A stretch of DNA of 64,000 nt from Thauera sp. 28 (lineage in GTDB: Bacteria > Pseudomonadota > Gammaproteobacteria > Burkholderiales > Rhodocyclaceae), in assembly GCF_000310145.2 (NCBI RefSeq), contig NZ_AMXA01000001.1, positions 124,001 through 188,000 of the forward strand. The letters are read 5' to 3'. The position numbers and the translations under genes were made by a program. A model generated the notes under the pieces. It saw only the letters and a program-made list of their open reading frames with translations, did not search any database and had not been told where the DNA came from. Shown piece after piece: positions 10,751-19,879 of this stretch. The first letter of the stretch is position 1; every line of letters starts with the position of its first letter.

Positions 10751-11134
10751 TCAGCTGCGAAAGATGAAATAGACGGCACCGAGCATACACAGCGCCGCCC
10801 ATAGATAGTCAAGCTTGAGCGGCTGTTTCATGTACAGCACGACGAAGGGGATGAACACGAGCAGCGTGATCACCTCCTGCATGATCTTGAGCTGCGCGAG
10901 GCTCAAGGTGGTTGCACCGATCCTGTTTGCCGGCACCTGCAGCAGGTACTCGAACAGTGCGATGCCCCAGCTCACGAGAGCGGCCACGTACCACGCCTTG
11001 CTCTGCATGTTCTTGAGGTGTCCGTACCAGGCGAAGGTCATGAACACGTTGGAGGCGGTGAGCAGCAGGGCGGTCTGCAACCATACCGGGCTAGCGGTTG
11101 CGGCCGATGTAGCGGACTGGAGCCAGACAGGCAT
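10751..11134 (-). CDS. DUF486 (DMT-superfamily-like) membrane protein
   Basis: A 127-residue protein with four hydrophobic helices. The conserved DUF486 landmarks are SNVFMTFAWYGHLK near residue 30, the helix around FEYLLQVPANR and the C-terminal AALCMLGAVYFIFRS. The family resembles one half of a drug/metabolite transporter; its substrate is unknown. The ATG at 11134 is preceded by GAGG. It sits between folK and the deoxynucleoside kinase, 14 bases before the latter, an insertion in an otherwise familiar gene order. Confidence 0.82.
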   Translation of the reverse strand: MPVWLQSATSAATASPVWLQTALLLTASNVFMTFAWYGHLKNMQSKAWYVAALVSWGIALFEYLLQVPANRIGATTLSLAQLKIMQEVITLLVFIPFVVLYMKQPLKLDYLWAALCMLGAVYFIFRS

Positions 11135-11214
11135 GGGAACCTCGGAAGGCGCAGTGGTGCGTCGGTATTTCTTGGGCGGGGTGGGGGGCGTGCTACTGCG
11201 GTGGCGGCGGCTGT

Positions 11215-11700
11215 TCAGTGGCGGCTGATGGCCTGGTCGGCAACGCCCGCGAGCAGGTCGCTGACGGCGCCGCGGCGCGGAATGTGCAAGCCCGGCGCAA
11301 TCTCGGCGAGCGGCACGAGCGTGAACGCGCGCAGATGCATGCGCGGATGCGGGACTTGCAGGTCGGGTTCGTCGATGATTGCCTCGCCATGCAGCAGCAG
11401 GTCGAGATCCATCGTTCGCGGTGCCATGTGAAAATCGCGCGTGCGTCCGCCCTCGCGCTCGATCATCAGCAAGGCCTCGAGCAGGACGCGTGCGTCGAGG
11501 CTGGTGGACAGTTCGATGACCGCGTTGATGTAGTCGGGCTGGCCTGCCACCCCGACCGGTGCGCTGCGGTACAGCGCGGAGCGGGCCAGGACCTGCGTTG
11601 ATGGCAACGCGTCCAGGCGCTGTAGGGCAAGTGCAAAAGCGGCGACAGGGTCACCGAGGTTTGCGCCGAAGGCGACGAACGCGCGTACCGGGGGGCTCAT
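11215..11700 (-). CDS. folK: 2-amino-4-hydroxy-6-hydroxymethyldihydropteridine pyrophosphokinase
   Basis: Transfers pyrophosphate from ATP to 6-hydroxymethyl-dihydropterin in folate synthesis. The 161-residue product has FGANLGDP near the N-terminus, the Y..AP..V..QP.Y.N segment and the signature RTRDFHMAPRTMDLDLLLHG with the Mg-binding aspartates, then VPHPRMHLRAFTLVPLAEI. The ATG at 11700 lies only 7 bases after the pcnB stop. The same frame is open far upstream inside pcnB, but that part is a shadow. Confidence 0.95.
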   Translation of the reverse strand: MSPPVRAFVAFGANLGDPVAAFALALQRLDALPSTQVLARSALYRSAPVGVAGQPDYINAVIELSTSLDARVLLEALLMIEREGGRTRDFHMAPRTMDLDLLLHGEAIIDEPDLQVPHPRMHLRAFTLVPLAEIAPGLHIPRRGAVSDLLAGVADQAISRH

Positions 11701-11707
11701 GAGGCGT

Positions 11708-13066
11708 TCAGGCGCCTTCCGGCGCCGTGCCGGCCTCGCCGCCCCCTGCGGGCTTGCGCCGACGGCGGCGCTTCTTCTTCGCCGGACTGGTTTCGGCAGG
11801 TGCCTGGCGCAGCAATGCCTCACGCTCGTCATGACCGGCATGGGCGAAGTCGTTCCACCACTCGACGATCTCCATCGGGATCTCACCCGCCTGCGCGCGC
11901 AGGCGCAGGAAGTCCCATCCGGCGCGGTAGCGCGGCTGCTCGATGAGGCGGTAGGGCGTCTTGCCGCTGCGCTTGTCGAAGCGCGGCTGCAGCGCCCAGA
12001 TGTCCTTGATGTCGCCCGCGATGCGGCGCGTGATCGCCAGCTTGCCGGCCTGAGCGTCGAGGACTTCGTCCATGGCCTCGAACAGTGCAGGTTGGCCGGC
12101 CTCGCCTGCCGCCTTCCTGCGCTCCCAGGCGGCGAGGACCTCATGCCAGAGCAGGGTGGCGAACAGGAAGCCGGGCGACACCGACTTGTCCTGGCGGACG
12201 CGCTCGTCGGTGTTCTGCAGCGACAGCCAAACGAAGCGTTCGCCCATAGGCTGCTCGAGGATGACGTCGAGCAGGGGCAGCAGGCCGTGGTGCAGGCCTT
12301 CTTCGCGCAACTGCTGCAGGCATTTGACGGCGTGGCCCGAGAACAGCAGCTTGAGCATTTCGTCGAAGAGCCGCGCCGCCGGGACGTTCTCGAGCAGCAC
12401 ACCCATCTCGCGGATGGGGTGGCGCGCGGCAGGGTCGATCGTCAGACCGAGCTTGGCGGCCAGGCGCACGGCGCGCAGCATGCGAACCGGGTCTTCGCGG
12501 TAGCGTGTGCGCGGGTCGCCGATCATGCGCAGGGTGCGCTGTTCGATGTCGGCAACGCCGTGGTGGTAGTCGATGATGGTCTCGGTGCCCGGGTCGTAGT
12601 ACAGGGCGTTGACCGTGAAGTCGCGGCGGGTGGCGTCTTCTTCCTGGTTGCCGAAGACGTTGTCGCGCAGCACGCGGCCGTGTTCGTCGGTTTCGGCCGA
12701 TTCGGCGTCCTGGCTGGCGCGAAAGGTGGAGACCTCGATGGTCTCCGGCCCACTCATCACATGCACGATCTTGAAGCGGCGGCCGATGATGCGCGAACGC
12801 CGGAAAGCCGCGCGCACCTGTTCGGGGGTGGCGCTGGTGGCGACATCGAAATCCTTCGGCGGTTGGCCGATGAGCAGGTCGCGTACCGCGCCGCCGACGA
12901 CGAAGGCCGTGTAGCCTTGCTCCTGCAGCGTCATGCACACCTTGCGCGCGGCAGGCGACAGCTGCTCGCGCCGGATGCCGTGGCGTTCGAGCGGGATGCG
13001 GGCGGGTTGGTGGCGGACGGTGGGCGCCGGGCGCTTGAAGACCTTGCGCAGCAGCTTGCGGATCAT
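11708..13066 (-). CDS. pcnB: Poly(A) polymerase I
   Basis: Adds 3' poly(A) tails that promote RNA decay. From the ATG at 13066 the product has 452 residues. The class II nucleotidyltransferase head is clear: VVGGAVRDLLIGQPPKDFDV with the catalytic DxD, then RRDFTVNALYYD and the RCA-like EDPVRMLRAVRLAAKLG. The C-terminus is strongly basic (KKKRRRRRKPAGG), the RNA-binding tail typical of PcnB rather than CCA-adding enzymes. A TTG at 13099 could add 11 residues. It is in tandem with folK, 7 bases apart. Confidence 0.93.
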   Translation of the reverse strand: MIRKLLRKVFKRPAPTVRHQPARIPLERHGIRREQLSPAARKVCMTLQEQGYTAFVVGGAVRDLLIGQPPKDFDVATSATPEQVRAAFRRSRIIGRRFKIVHVMSGPETIEVSTFRASQDAESAETDEHGRVLRDNVFGNQEEDATRRDFTVNALYYDPGTETIIDYHHGVADIEQRTLRMIGDPRTRYREDPVRMLRAVRLAAKLGLTIDPAARHPIREMGVLLENVPAARLFDEMLKLLFSGHAVKCLQQLREEGLHHGLLPLLDVILEQPMGERFVWLSLQNTDERVRQDKSVSPGFLFATLLWHEVLAAWERRKAAGEAGQPALFEAMDEVLDAQAGKLAITRRIAGDIKDIWALQPRFDKRSGKTPYRLIEQPRYRAGWDFLRLRAQAGEIPMEIVEWWNDFAHAGHDEREALLRQAPAETSPAKKKRRRRRKPAGGGEAGTAPEGA

Positions 13067-13149
13067 TGGGGAAGGCGTCGTACTTGCATAAGCCGGCAAT
13101 GATAACCGATCGCCCCGTTGCGGCGGTGCGCCTTCCCCCGCCCGCGCAT

Positions 13150-13812
13150 TCAGCGCAGCGAGATCACTGGCCAGCCCTGCGCGGTGGCATGGGCGCGCAA
13201 GGTGTCATCCGGATCGACCGCGACCGGGTTGGACACGCGGCCCATCAGCGGCAGGTCGTTGTGCGAGTCGCTGTAGAACCAGCTGTGCTCGAAGCTGCCC
13301 ATGTGCAGGCCGAGCGATTCCAGCCAGGCTTCGACACGTTCGATCTTGCCGGCCTTGAAGGCCGGCGTGCCGCGGGGCTTGCCGGTGAAGGCGCCGCCTT
13401 CCTGGGCGGGGATCGTCGCTACCAGGTGCGGGATGCCGAACTCGCGCACGATCGGTCCGGTGACGAAGGCATTGGTTGCGGTCACTACCGCAACCATAGC
13501 GCCATCGTCCATGTGCTGGCGGGCCAGCGTTCGTGCCTTGGCCGTGATCATCGGGCGTATCACGACGTCCATGAACTCGCGATGCCAGGTGTCGAGCTGG
13601 GCGCGCGGGTGGCGCGCCAGCGGTGCGAGCTGGAAGTCGAGGAAGGCAAAGATGTCCAGCGTGCCGGCCTTGTAGTGCTCGTAGAACTCGATGTTCTTCG
13701 CTTCCTGGACTTCGCGGTCGAGGACGCCCTTGCCGATCAGGAACTGGGCCCAGGCAAAATCCGAGTCGCCGGCAAGCAGGGTGTTGTCGAGGTCGAAGAG
13801 GGCGAGGTTCAA
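13150..13812 (-). CDS. HAD-IB family phosphatase (SerB-like)
   Basis: A 220-residue haloacid-dehalogenase-fold phosphatase. Motif I is FDLDNTLLAGD (nucleophile D7, acid/base D9), motif II is the VVTATN segment, and motif IV is WFYSDSHNDLPLM. The helical cap lies between motifs I and II. This subfamily (HAD-IB, related to phosphoserine phosphatase) acts on small phospho-metabolites; the natural substrate is not known. It lies between hda and pcnB on the same strand with gaps of 58 and 83 bases, consistent with one long transcript. Confidence 0.85.
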   Translation of the reverse strand: MNLALFDLDNTLLAGDSDFAWAQFLIGKGVLDREVQEAKNIEFYEHYKAGTLDIFAFLDFQLAPLARHPRAQLDTWHREFMDVVIRPMITAKARTLARQHMDDGAMVAVVTATNAFVTGPIVREFGIPHLVATIPAQEGGAFTGKPRGTPAFKAGKIERVEAWLESLGLHMGSFEHSWFYSDSHNDLPLMGRVSNPVAVDPDDTLRAHATAQGWPVISLR

Positions 13813-13870
13813 GGCGGTGCTCCGTTGGCTGGTAGGTCGTATTGGTGAGGGGCTGAGTGCGTGAGAGGGC

Positions 13871-14563
13871 TCAGATCTCGAGCCCGTGCTGCATCATCTC
13901 GCGCAGCAGGGGCAGGGTGATCGGACGCTTGCGTTCGAGCGAGGCGGCGTCGAGCGCATCGAGCACGGTGCGCAGGCTGGCGAGGTCGCGGCGACCATGG
14001 CGCAGCAGGAAGTCGATCACTTCGTCCGACAGACGCAGGCCGCGCCGCTCGGCGAGCGTGCCGAGGATGCCCGCGCGCGAATCGTCGTCGAGCGGCTGTA
14101 CCTCGTAGATCAGGCACTGGCCGATGCGGGTGCGCAGGTCCTCGCGCAAGTTCAGGCCGAGCGGGGCTGACGGACCGGCGAGCAGCAGCGACTGGCCGTT
14201 GCCGCGGGCACGGTTGAAGGCGTTGAAGAGCGCGATCTGGGCCTCGGCGCCCAATTGGTCTACATCGTCCACCGCCACCATGGCGTCGGGCGTTTCGGGC
14301 AGGTTGTCGTCGATGTCGGCAGCGGTGAACAGGTGAGCGGGGCGGCCGCTTTCGCGCGCGAGGGCCGCCGCTGCGCGCAGCAGGTGACTGCGTCCGCTGC
14401 CGGGCGCGCCCCAGAGGTAGACATGGCGCACCGGCAGCTGCCGCGCCGTACCCAGGCTGGCGAGCAGCGATACGGTTGCGACCAGCTCGGCATTGGTGCC
14501 GGCGACGAAATTCTCCAGGGTCGGTGGCGTGTCGGGGCGGATGTCGAGGACGAGCTGTTTCAT
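13871..14563 (-). CDS. hda: DnaA regulatory inactivator Hda
   Basis: DnaA-like AAA protein that, with the DNA clamp, stimulates ATP hydrolysis on DnaA and so prevents re-initiation. The 230-residue product begins MKQLVLDIRPDTPPTLENF, containing a QL-x-L-D-type clamp-binding motif (QLVLDI). It has the sensor landmarks LWGAPGSGRSHLL (Walker A) and VDDVDQLG (Walker B) and a C-terminal helical lid, and lacks DnaA's DNA-binding domain. Its start overlaps the stop of the upstream permease gene by 4 bases (ATGA), so the two are translationally coupled. Confidence 0.93.
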   Translation of the reverse strand: MKQLVLDIRPDTPPTLENFVAGTNAELVATVSLLASLGTARQLPVRHVYLWGAPGSGRSHLLRAAAALARESGRPAHLFTAADIDDNLPETPDAMVAVDDVDQLGAEAQIALFNAFNRARGNGQSLLLAGPSAPLGLNLREDLRTRIGQCLIYEVQPLDDDSRAGILGTLAERRGLRLSDEVIDFLLRHGRRDLASLRTVLDALDAASLERKRPITLPLLREMMQHGLEI

Positions 14564-15666
14564 TTTTCGCCCTCGTCAGCGGTAGGTGGCGTAGCACCGT
14601 CGCGGCCCAGGTAAACCGGGCTGGCGTACCAGGCACCTCGTATCTCGCGCAGACCCACCAGCAATGCTGCACTCACTGGCAGCGCCACCAGCACGCCGAC
14701 AAAGCCGAACAGCTGGCCGAACGCCATGAGCGCAAAGATGACCGCCAGCGGGTGCAGGCCGATGCGCTCGCCGACCAGGTAGGGGGTGAGCAGGAAGCTC
14801 TCGAGCAGCTGGCCGAGGCTGTACACCACGGCAACCCCGAGCAGCGGTGTGATGCCCTCGCCCTGCAGTAGCGCGGCCATGATCGCCAGCAACAGGCCGC
14901 CACCGAAACCGACGAAGGGGATGAACACCAGCAGGCCGGTAAGCACGCCCACCGGCAGGGCGAACTTGAGTCCGGCCAGCCACAGCCCGACGCTGTAGAA
15001 GACCGCGAGCAGCAGCATCACCGAGAGCTGGCCGCGCAGGAACTCGGACATCACCGAATCGATGTCGCCGATGATGCGCAGCGTGCGCTCGAGCATCGGC
15101 CGCGGCACGATGCGCTGCAGTTCGGCAAGGATGCGCGGCCACTCCTGCAGCAGATAGAACATTACCAGCGGAATCAGGAACAGGTTGGCGACGAAGGCGA
15201 TCACCGCCATGCCCCCGGTCTTGAGGTGCCCGAGCATGATCGGCAGCAGGTCCTGCGCACTGTCCCAGTGGTCGGTCAGGAGCTTGCGGAACTGCTCGGC
15301 ATCGAGCTTGATCTCTGCGCCCAGCCGGGCCTGCAGCAGGGGGGCGACCTCGGCATTGAAGAGCTCGATCAGCTCGGGCAGGCGGCGCACCAGCAGTACG
15401 CCTTCGCGATACACCATTGGCAGCAGGATCAAGGCCAGGGCCACCAGTACCAGGCCGAGGCCGATGATCACCAGCAGTACGGCGAGCGCGCGTGGCACCC
15501 GGCGCGCGACCATCCAATTGACGGCCGGGTCGCAGATGTAGGCGAACACCGCGGCAATCACGAAGGGCGTCAGGATCGGGCCGAGCAGCCAGAACAGGCC
15601 GACCAGTGCGATACCGGTCGCCATCCAGACGCGGGTTTGCAGGCGATCGGCGCGGGCAGTGTTCAT
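14560..15666 (-). CDS. AI-2E family transporter / permease (PerM-like)
   Basis: A 368-residue inner-membrane protein of the AI-2E/PerM/YtrF exporter family. It has about eight hydrophobic segments, a soluble loop around residues 70-150, and the conserved block TGLLVFIPFVGFGGGLLLAI followed by LLESFLLTPYLVGERIGLHPLAVI. Members have been linked to autoinducer-2 export or sodium/proton exchange; which applies here cannot be told. It overlaps hda by 4 bases and is the first gene of the leftward block. It is divergent from purM, the usual neighbour in this order of bacteria. Confidence 0.87.
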   Translation of the reverse strand: MNTARADRLQTRVWMATGIALVGLFWLLGPILTPFVIAAVFAYICDPAVNWMVARRVPRALAVLLVIIGLGLVLVALALILLPMVYREGVLLVRRLPELIELFNAEVAPLLQARLGAEIKLDAEQFRKLLTDHWDSAQDLLPIMLGHLKTGGMAVIAFVANLFLIPLVMFYLLQEWPRILAELQRIVPRPMLERTLRIIGDIDSVMSEFLRGQLSVMLLLAVFYSVGLWLAGLKFALPVGVLTGLLVFIPFVGFGGGLLLAIMAALLQGEGITPLLGVAVVYSLGQLLESFLLTPYLVGERIGLHPLAVIFALMAFGQLFGFVGVLVALPVSAALLVGLREIRGAWYASPVYLGRDGATPPTADEGEK

Positions 15667-15807
15667 TTCAAGTAAAATCGCGGACTTGGCGCGGGCGTCA
15701 GCCGCCCGCGGAACCCGTAAATGTAGCCACTTGGCGTGGCGGCCTCAAGTTGAGTGCGCCGCCGGGTGGCCCCGCCCTGCATTTCTTGCGAGCCCAGAGG
15801 ACCGACC

Positions 15808-16866
15808 TTGAGCGCACCCACCTCTCCCAATCAAGCCTCCCTTTCCTACCGTGACGCCGGTGTGGACATCGAAGCCGGCGACGCCCTGGTCGACCGCATC
15901 AAGCCTTTCGCCAAGCGCACCATGCGTCCCGAGGTGCTGGGCGGCATCGGCGGTTTCGGCGCACTGTTCGAACTGTCGAAGAAGTACAAGGAGCCGGTGC
16001 TGGTGTCGGGCACCGACGGCGTCGGCACCAAGCTCAAGCTCGCCTTCCAGCTCGACAAGCATGACACCGTTGGCCAGGATCTGGTGGCAATGAGCGTCAA
16101 CGACATCCTGGTGCAGGGTGCCGAGCCGCTGTTCTTCCTCGACTACTTCGCCTGCGGCAAGCTCGACGTAGACACGGCCGCCGACGTGGTCAAGGGCATC
16201 GCCCAGGGCTGCGAGCTGGCCGGTTGCGCGCTGATTGGCGGCGAGACCGCCGAGATGCCGGGCATGTACCCGGCCGGCGAGTACGACCTCGCCGGCTTTG
16301 CCGTTGGCGCGGTGGAGAAGGCCGACATCATCGACGGCAGCAGGATCGTACCGGGCGACGTGGTACTCGGCCTGGCCTCGAGCGGCGCGCACTCCAATGG
16401 CTACTCGCTGATCCGCAAGATCATCGACGTCGCCCAGCCCGACCTCGACGCCGATTTCCACGGCCGCAAGCTGCGCGACGTGGTGATGGAGCCGACCCGC
16501 ATCTACGTCAAGCCGCTACTGGCGCTGATGCAGGCGCAACCCGGCGTGGTGAAGGGCATGGCCCACATCACCGGCGGTGGCATTACCGAGAACGTGCCGC
16601 GCATCCTGCGCGACGAGCTCACCGCCCGCATCGACGCCGCGAGCTGGACGCTGCCGCCGCTGTTCCAGTGGCTGCAGAAGGAAGGCAACGTCGACATGCA
16701 GGAGATGTACCGCGTGTTCAACTGCGGCATCGGCATGGCGGTCGTCGTTGCAGCGGCGGATGCGGATGCGGCCGAGGCTGCGCTCAAGGCGGCGGGCGAG
16801 GCGGTGTACCGGATCGGCCGCATCGATGCGCGCAAGGCTGGAGAGGCGCAGACCATAGTCGGCTGA
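15808..16866 (+). CDS. purM: Phosphoribosylformylglycinamidine cyclo-ligase (AIR synthetase)
   Basis: Closes the imidazole ring in purine synthesis (FGAM plus ATP to AIR). From the TTG at 15808 the product has 352 residues and begins [30 protein letters not shown] lies upstream at the correct distance, and the longer frame back to 15754 is not conserved. Landmarks are [38 protein letters not shown] and the glycine-rich [15 protein letters not shown]. It is divergent from the permease gene. Confidence 0.95.
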   Translation: MSAPTSPNQASLSYRDAGVDIEAGDALVDRIKPFAKRTMRPEVLGGIGGFGALFELSKKYKEPVLVSGTDGVGTKLKLAFQLDKHDTVGQDLVAMSVNDILVQGAEPLFFLDYFACGKLDVDTAADVVKGIAQGCELAGCALIGGETAEMPGMYPAGEYDLAGFAVGAVEKADIIDGSRIVPGDVVLGLASSGAHSNGYSLIRKIIDVAQPDLDADFHGRKLRDVVMEPTRIYVKPLLALMQAQPGVVKGMAHITGGGITENVPRILRDELTARIDAASWTLPPLFQWLQKEGNVDMQEMYRVFNCGIGMAVVVAAADADAAEAALKAAGEAVYRIGRIDARKAGEAQTIVG

Positions 16867-16890
16867 GGTCGACAGCGGCGGCGGTGGGGG

Positions 16891-16911
16891 GCCGGGGCAT
16901 GGCACCCCGGC
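16891..16911 (+). terminator. Hairpin after purM
   Basis: A 7-bp GC stem (16891-16897 with 16905-16911) with a 7-base loop lies 24 bases past the purM stop. There is no T-run, so it is only a possible terminator. Confidence 0.35.
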
Positions 16912-16952
16912 GGGCGCCGTGTGCCGGGCAGGATGCCTGAGGAGGCTCGACC

Positions 16953-17312
16953 GTGATCTACCGCGTGGCGGCCGACGGCGTGCTGGTACTGCACCTCTGC
17001 TTCATCCTGTTCGTGGTGTTGGGCGGGCTGTTTGCGCTGCGCTGGAGGTGGGCGCCGCTTCTGCACCTGCCGGCCGTGGCCTGGGGCGTGTTCATCGAGC
17101 TGAGCGGGGGTATCTGCCCGCTCACGCCGCTGGAAAATCTCTTGCGCGCGAAGGCCGGTCAAGCGGGCTACACGGCCGGCTTCATCGAGCACTACCTGCT
17201 GGCGCTGATCTACCCGCCCGGGTTGACGCCGCAGATCCAGGTTGTGCTCGCAGGCGTCGTGATCGTTGCCAATGTGCTCATCTATGCCGTCGTGCTGCGG
17301 CGGCGGCATTGA
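16953..17312 (+). CDS. DUF2784 membrane protein
   Basis: A 119-residue protein with three to four hydrophobic segments. It begins MIYRVAADGVLVLHLCFILFVVLGG and contains WGVFIELSGGICPLTPLENLLR, the cysteine-containing block that defines DUF2784. Another conserved feature is the GFIEHYLLALIYPPGL segment. The ATG at 16953 follows GAGGAGGCTCGACC-type sequence with a good ribosome site. Function unknown. It stands alone between purM and a REP-like repeat region. Confidence 0.82.
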   Translation: MIYRVAADGVLVLHLCFILFVVLGGLFALRWRWAPLLHLPAVAWGVFIELSGGICPLTPLENLLRAKAGQAGYTAGFIEHYLLALIYPPGLTPQIQVVLAGVVIVANVLIYAVVLRRRH

Positions 17313-17366
17313 TCCGGTCGGCCAGGTGCAGCGTCGGCCGCCCGCAGCAGATAGATGCATATCCGC

Positions 17367-17518
17367 CTTCAACCCCTCGCGGCTTGCGCCGCTCCTACGG
17401 CGGGAACAAACGCTGCGGCGCTCTCCTGTAGGAGCGGCGCCAGCCGCGAGCTTTTTTGAGCGGTCATCCGGCGTGGTCGCCTTCAACCCCTCGCGGCTTG
17501 CGCCGCTCCTACCGGGGG
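17367..17518. repeat. Cluster of three REP-like palindromic units
   Basis: Three copies of a roughly 28-base palindromic unit lie in alternating orientation. Reverse copies are at 17370-17398 and 17484-17512 (AACCCCTCGCGGC-TTG-CGCCGCTCCTAC). A forward copy is at 17428-17455 (GTAGGAGCGGCGCCAGCCGCGAGC followed by a T-run). The same family occurs at 25921-26003. They sit between the 3' ends of two convergent genes, the usual place for repetitive extragenic palindromes. The rest of 17313-17527 holds no gene. Confidence 0.8.
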
Positions 17519-17527
17519 GCGGGGCGT

Positions 17528-19612
17528 TCAGATGCTTACTCTCCGGTTCGAATCGCTGACATCGATCACCGTTTGCGCGCCCGCCCCCAGGGCGAGGTCG
17601 TCGCCACGCTCGTCACGCGGTATGGCTGGATAGACGAGCAGGATGTTCGTCTCCGGAAAGATGCCGGCCAGACGCCCGGGCAGCAAGCGCATCGCCGGGC
17701 GCCAGGCGAGACCGCCGACGCGCGCGCCATAAAGGACGAGGGCGTCTCCCGGGCCCTTTTTGTCGCTGATGACGCGGATCAGATTCGACCACTTCGCCAG
17801 CCCCAGCGTGCGTACCTCGCACTGTGGTGCAATGCCCTTGACGCGTTTGCTGACCTCGGCCTCCTGTTTGGTTTCGGTGAGGATCACGAGCGTGCCGTCG
17901 AGCTGTCTGGCAAGGCGCTTGACCAGACGCACGGCGAGCGGAAAGCCGGGTTCGTGGCGGGCGTCGGGTGGAATGGCGAAAAGCAGCCGGCTGCAGGTGT
18001 TTAGGGGTGTCCTGGGGCGGCTTACGATCAGGTTGTATTCGCGCTCGGTCAACATGTTCTCGACCAGCGAGCCGAAGAACAGCTCGGGTGCCGTGGTGCG
18101 TTCGCTCCAGCCGACGATGACGTCGGTTCCACTTAGCTCGCGCCGCGCCTTGAGGATGCCCGATGCAAGGTTCAGGTCGATGCGGGTGGTCGGCTGCGAG
18201 CCCACGTCGGCAGCGGAAAGGTAGCTCGTTGCGCGTGACAGGACACGTTCTGCCGCTACGACCTTTTCGTTCGCGTCCTCCCTGTCCTCGATGACCGTCA
18301 ACGGGAATATGGGCTGCTGCTGGTCCGGTTCGCGCAGCATCATCGCCAGGTCGAGCAAGGCCTTGTGTGGCGCACGACTGGACAGGCTGACGAGGATGCG
18401 TTGCTTCGAGCCGATCACCGCGTTGTCGTTGCTTGCACTCTGGCGGGCGATCTTGCGGCCGTGGTGATCGACCTGCAGGGGGGCGACGATGCAGGTCACC
18501 AGCATCATCATGATCGCGCCGTTGACCACCGCATCGTCGAAAAGGCCCAGATCGTAGCCGACGATGGTTGCCGCCAGCGTAGCCGCGGCCTGAGCGACGC
18601 TCAGACCGAATACAAGGCCGGCCTGCTCGCGGCTGTAGCCGAGCAACACGCGAGTGGCGGCGGCGGCAAGCCACTTGGTCACCAGCACGGAGGTGAGCAT
18701 GGCGAGCATGATCGACAGTGAGCGCACGTCTGCGACAAGCACGCTGACATCGAGCAGCATGCCGACCGAAAGCAGGAAGAAGGGGATGAAGATCGCTTCT
18801 CCGGTGAATTGGATCCGGTTCATGAGTGCGCTGTTGTGCGGGATCAGCCGGTTCAGCGCAAGGCCGGCGAGAAAGGCGCCGACAATCGGTTCCGAACCGG
18901 CAAGGTGCGCCATGCCGGCGCAGCCGAACACCGTCGACAGCACGAAGACGAACTCCGACACCCCGTTGCGTCCGACATTGCGGAAGAACCAGCGTGCGAG
19001 CTTGGGCAGGCCGAACAGCACGATCACGCCATAGAGCACGAGGCTGCCGACCAGCGTGTGCCAGAAGTAGTCCCCAGTGTCGCCACGTGTCGACGCGGCG
19101 ATCACGGCGAGTACGAGCAGGGCGAGGGTGTCGGTGATGATCGTGCCGCCGATGGCAGTGGTGACGGCTTGATTGTGTGCGATGCCGAGCTGTCGGGTGA
19201 CCGGGTACGCCAGCAGTGTGTGCGATGCGAACAGGCTTGCGAGCAGAATCGCTGCAGGCAGGCTGAAGCCGAGGACGTAGTACCCCACCAGCGTGCCCAC
19301 ACCTTGCGGAATGGCGAAGGTGAGCAGGCCGAAGACGAGGCTGTGCATGCGGTAGCGCTTGAGCACGACGAGGTCGATCTCGAGCGCGGCGGAAAACATG
19401 ATGTACAGCAAGCCGACGGTGCCGAACAGCACGAACGACTGGTCGCGGGCGAGTACGCCGAGGGCATTGGGGCCGAGTATGGCACCCGCCAGCAGCAGAC
19501 CGATCGTGCCAGGCAGGCGCCAGCGCCCCATCACGATGGGGGCAAGCAGGATCAGCAACGCGACGAGTGCGAACACCAGGACGGGGTCCGTAATCGGGAG
19601 ATAGTCGTTCAT
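17528..19612 (-). CDS. Cation:proton antiporter, CPA2 family, with C-terminal UspA-like region
   Basis: A 694-residue protein. The first 380 or so residues are a Na+/H+ exchanger domain with about 12 membrane helices (landmarks LPGTIGLLLAGAILGPNALG, FSAALEIDLVVLKR and the DD-like AFLAGLALNRLIP). The remaining 300 residues are soluble and read as two universal-stress-protein-like folds (ILVSLSSRAPHKALLDLAMML and LLFAIPPDARHEPGF). No TrkA-N (KTN) domain is evident, unlike KefB/KefC. The ATG at 19612 is preferred over one five codons upstream. It probably works in pH or salt homeostasis. Confidence 0.85.
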   Translation of the reverse strand: MNDYLPITDPVLVFALVALLILLAPIVMGRWRLPGTIGLLLAGAILGPNALGVLARDQSFVLFGTVGLLYIMFSAALEIDLVVLKRYRMHSLVFGLLTFAIPQGVGTLVGYYVLGFSLPAAILLASLFASHTLLAYPVTRQLGIAHNQAVTTAIGGTIITDTLALLVLAVIAASTRGDTGDYFWHTLVGSLVLYGVIVLFGLPKLARWFFRNVGRNGVSEFVFVLSTVFGCAGMAHLAGSEPIVGAFLAGLALNRLIPHNSALMNRIQFTGEAIFIPFFLLSVGMLLDVSVLVADVRSLSIMLAMLTSVLVTKWLAAAATRVLLGYSREQAGLVFGLSVAQAAATLAATIVGYDLGLFDDAVVNGAIMMMLVTCIVAPLQVDHHGRKIARQSASNDNAVIGSKQRILVSLSSRAPHKALLDLAMMLREPDQQQPIFPLTVIEDREDANEKVVAAERVLSRATSYLSAADVGSQPTTRIDLNLASGILKARRELSGTDVIVGWSERTTAPELFFGSLVENMLTEREYNLIVSRPRTPLNTCSRLLFAIPPDARHEPGFPLAVRLVKRLARQLDGTLVILTETKQEAEVSKRVKGIAPQCEVRTLGLAKWSNLIRVISDKKGPGDALVLYGARVGGLAWRPAMRLLPGRLAGIFPETNILLVYPAIPRDERGDDLALGAGAQTVIDVSDSNRRVSI

Positions 19613-19879
19613 TTTGCGCCGCACCATCCGGGAGCGAAGGCTGCATCATAGCGCCGCTCCGGCGCTCGCACGCAAGCCTGGTGTCGCGTGGGAGGGCGGC
19701 GCGCAAAGAAGGCAATCGCCCTGCACGTTGCGGTGTCGTCGGTTAGACTCGGCAGCGGATCTGCAGCGAGAGGGCGGGATGCTGAGCGTATCGGGCGATG
19801 TCATCGAAGTGGTGCGGGGTGCGTGCGACCTGCCGAGCGCGGAGGATGCCGCATCACGCCCCGGGGAGGCGCTACCTCG

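Noticed and set aside
17367-17518. Possible CRISPR array
   Set aside because: Only a few units, alternating in orientation and each internally palindromic, with no regular spacers and no cas genes; REP-like elements explain them better.
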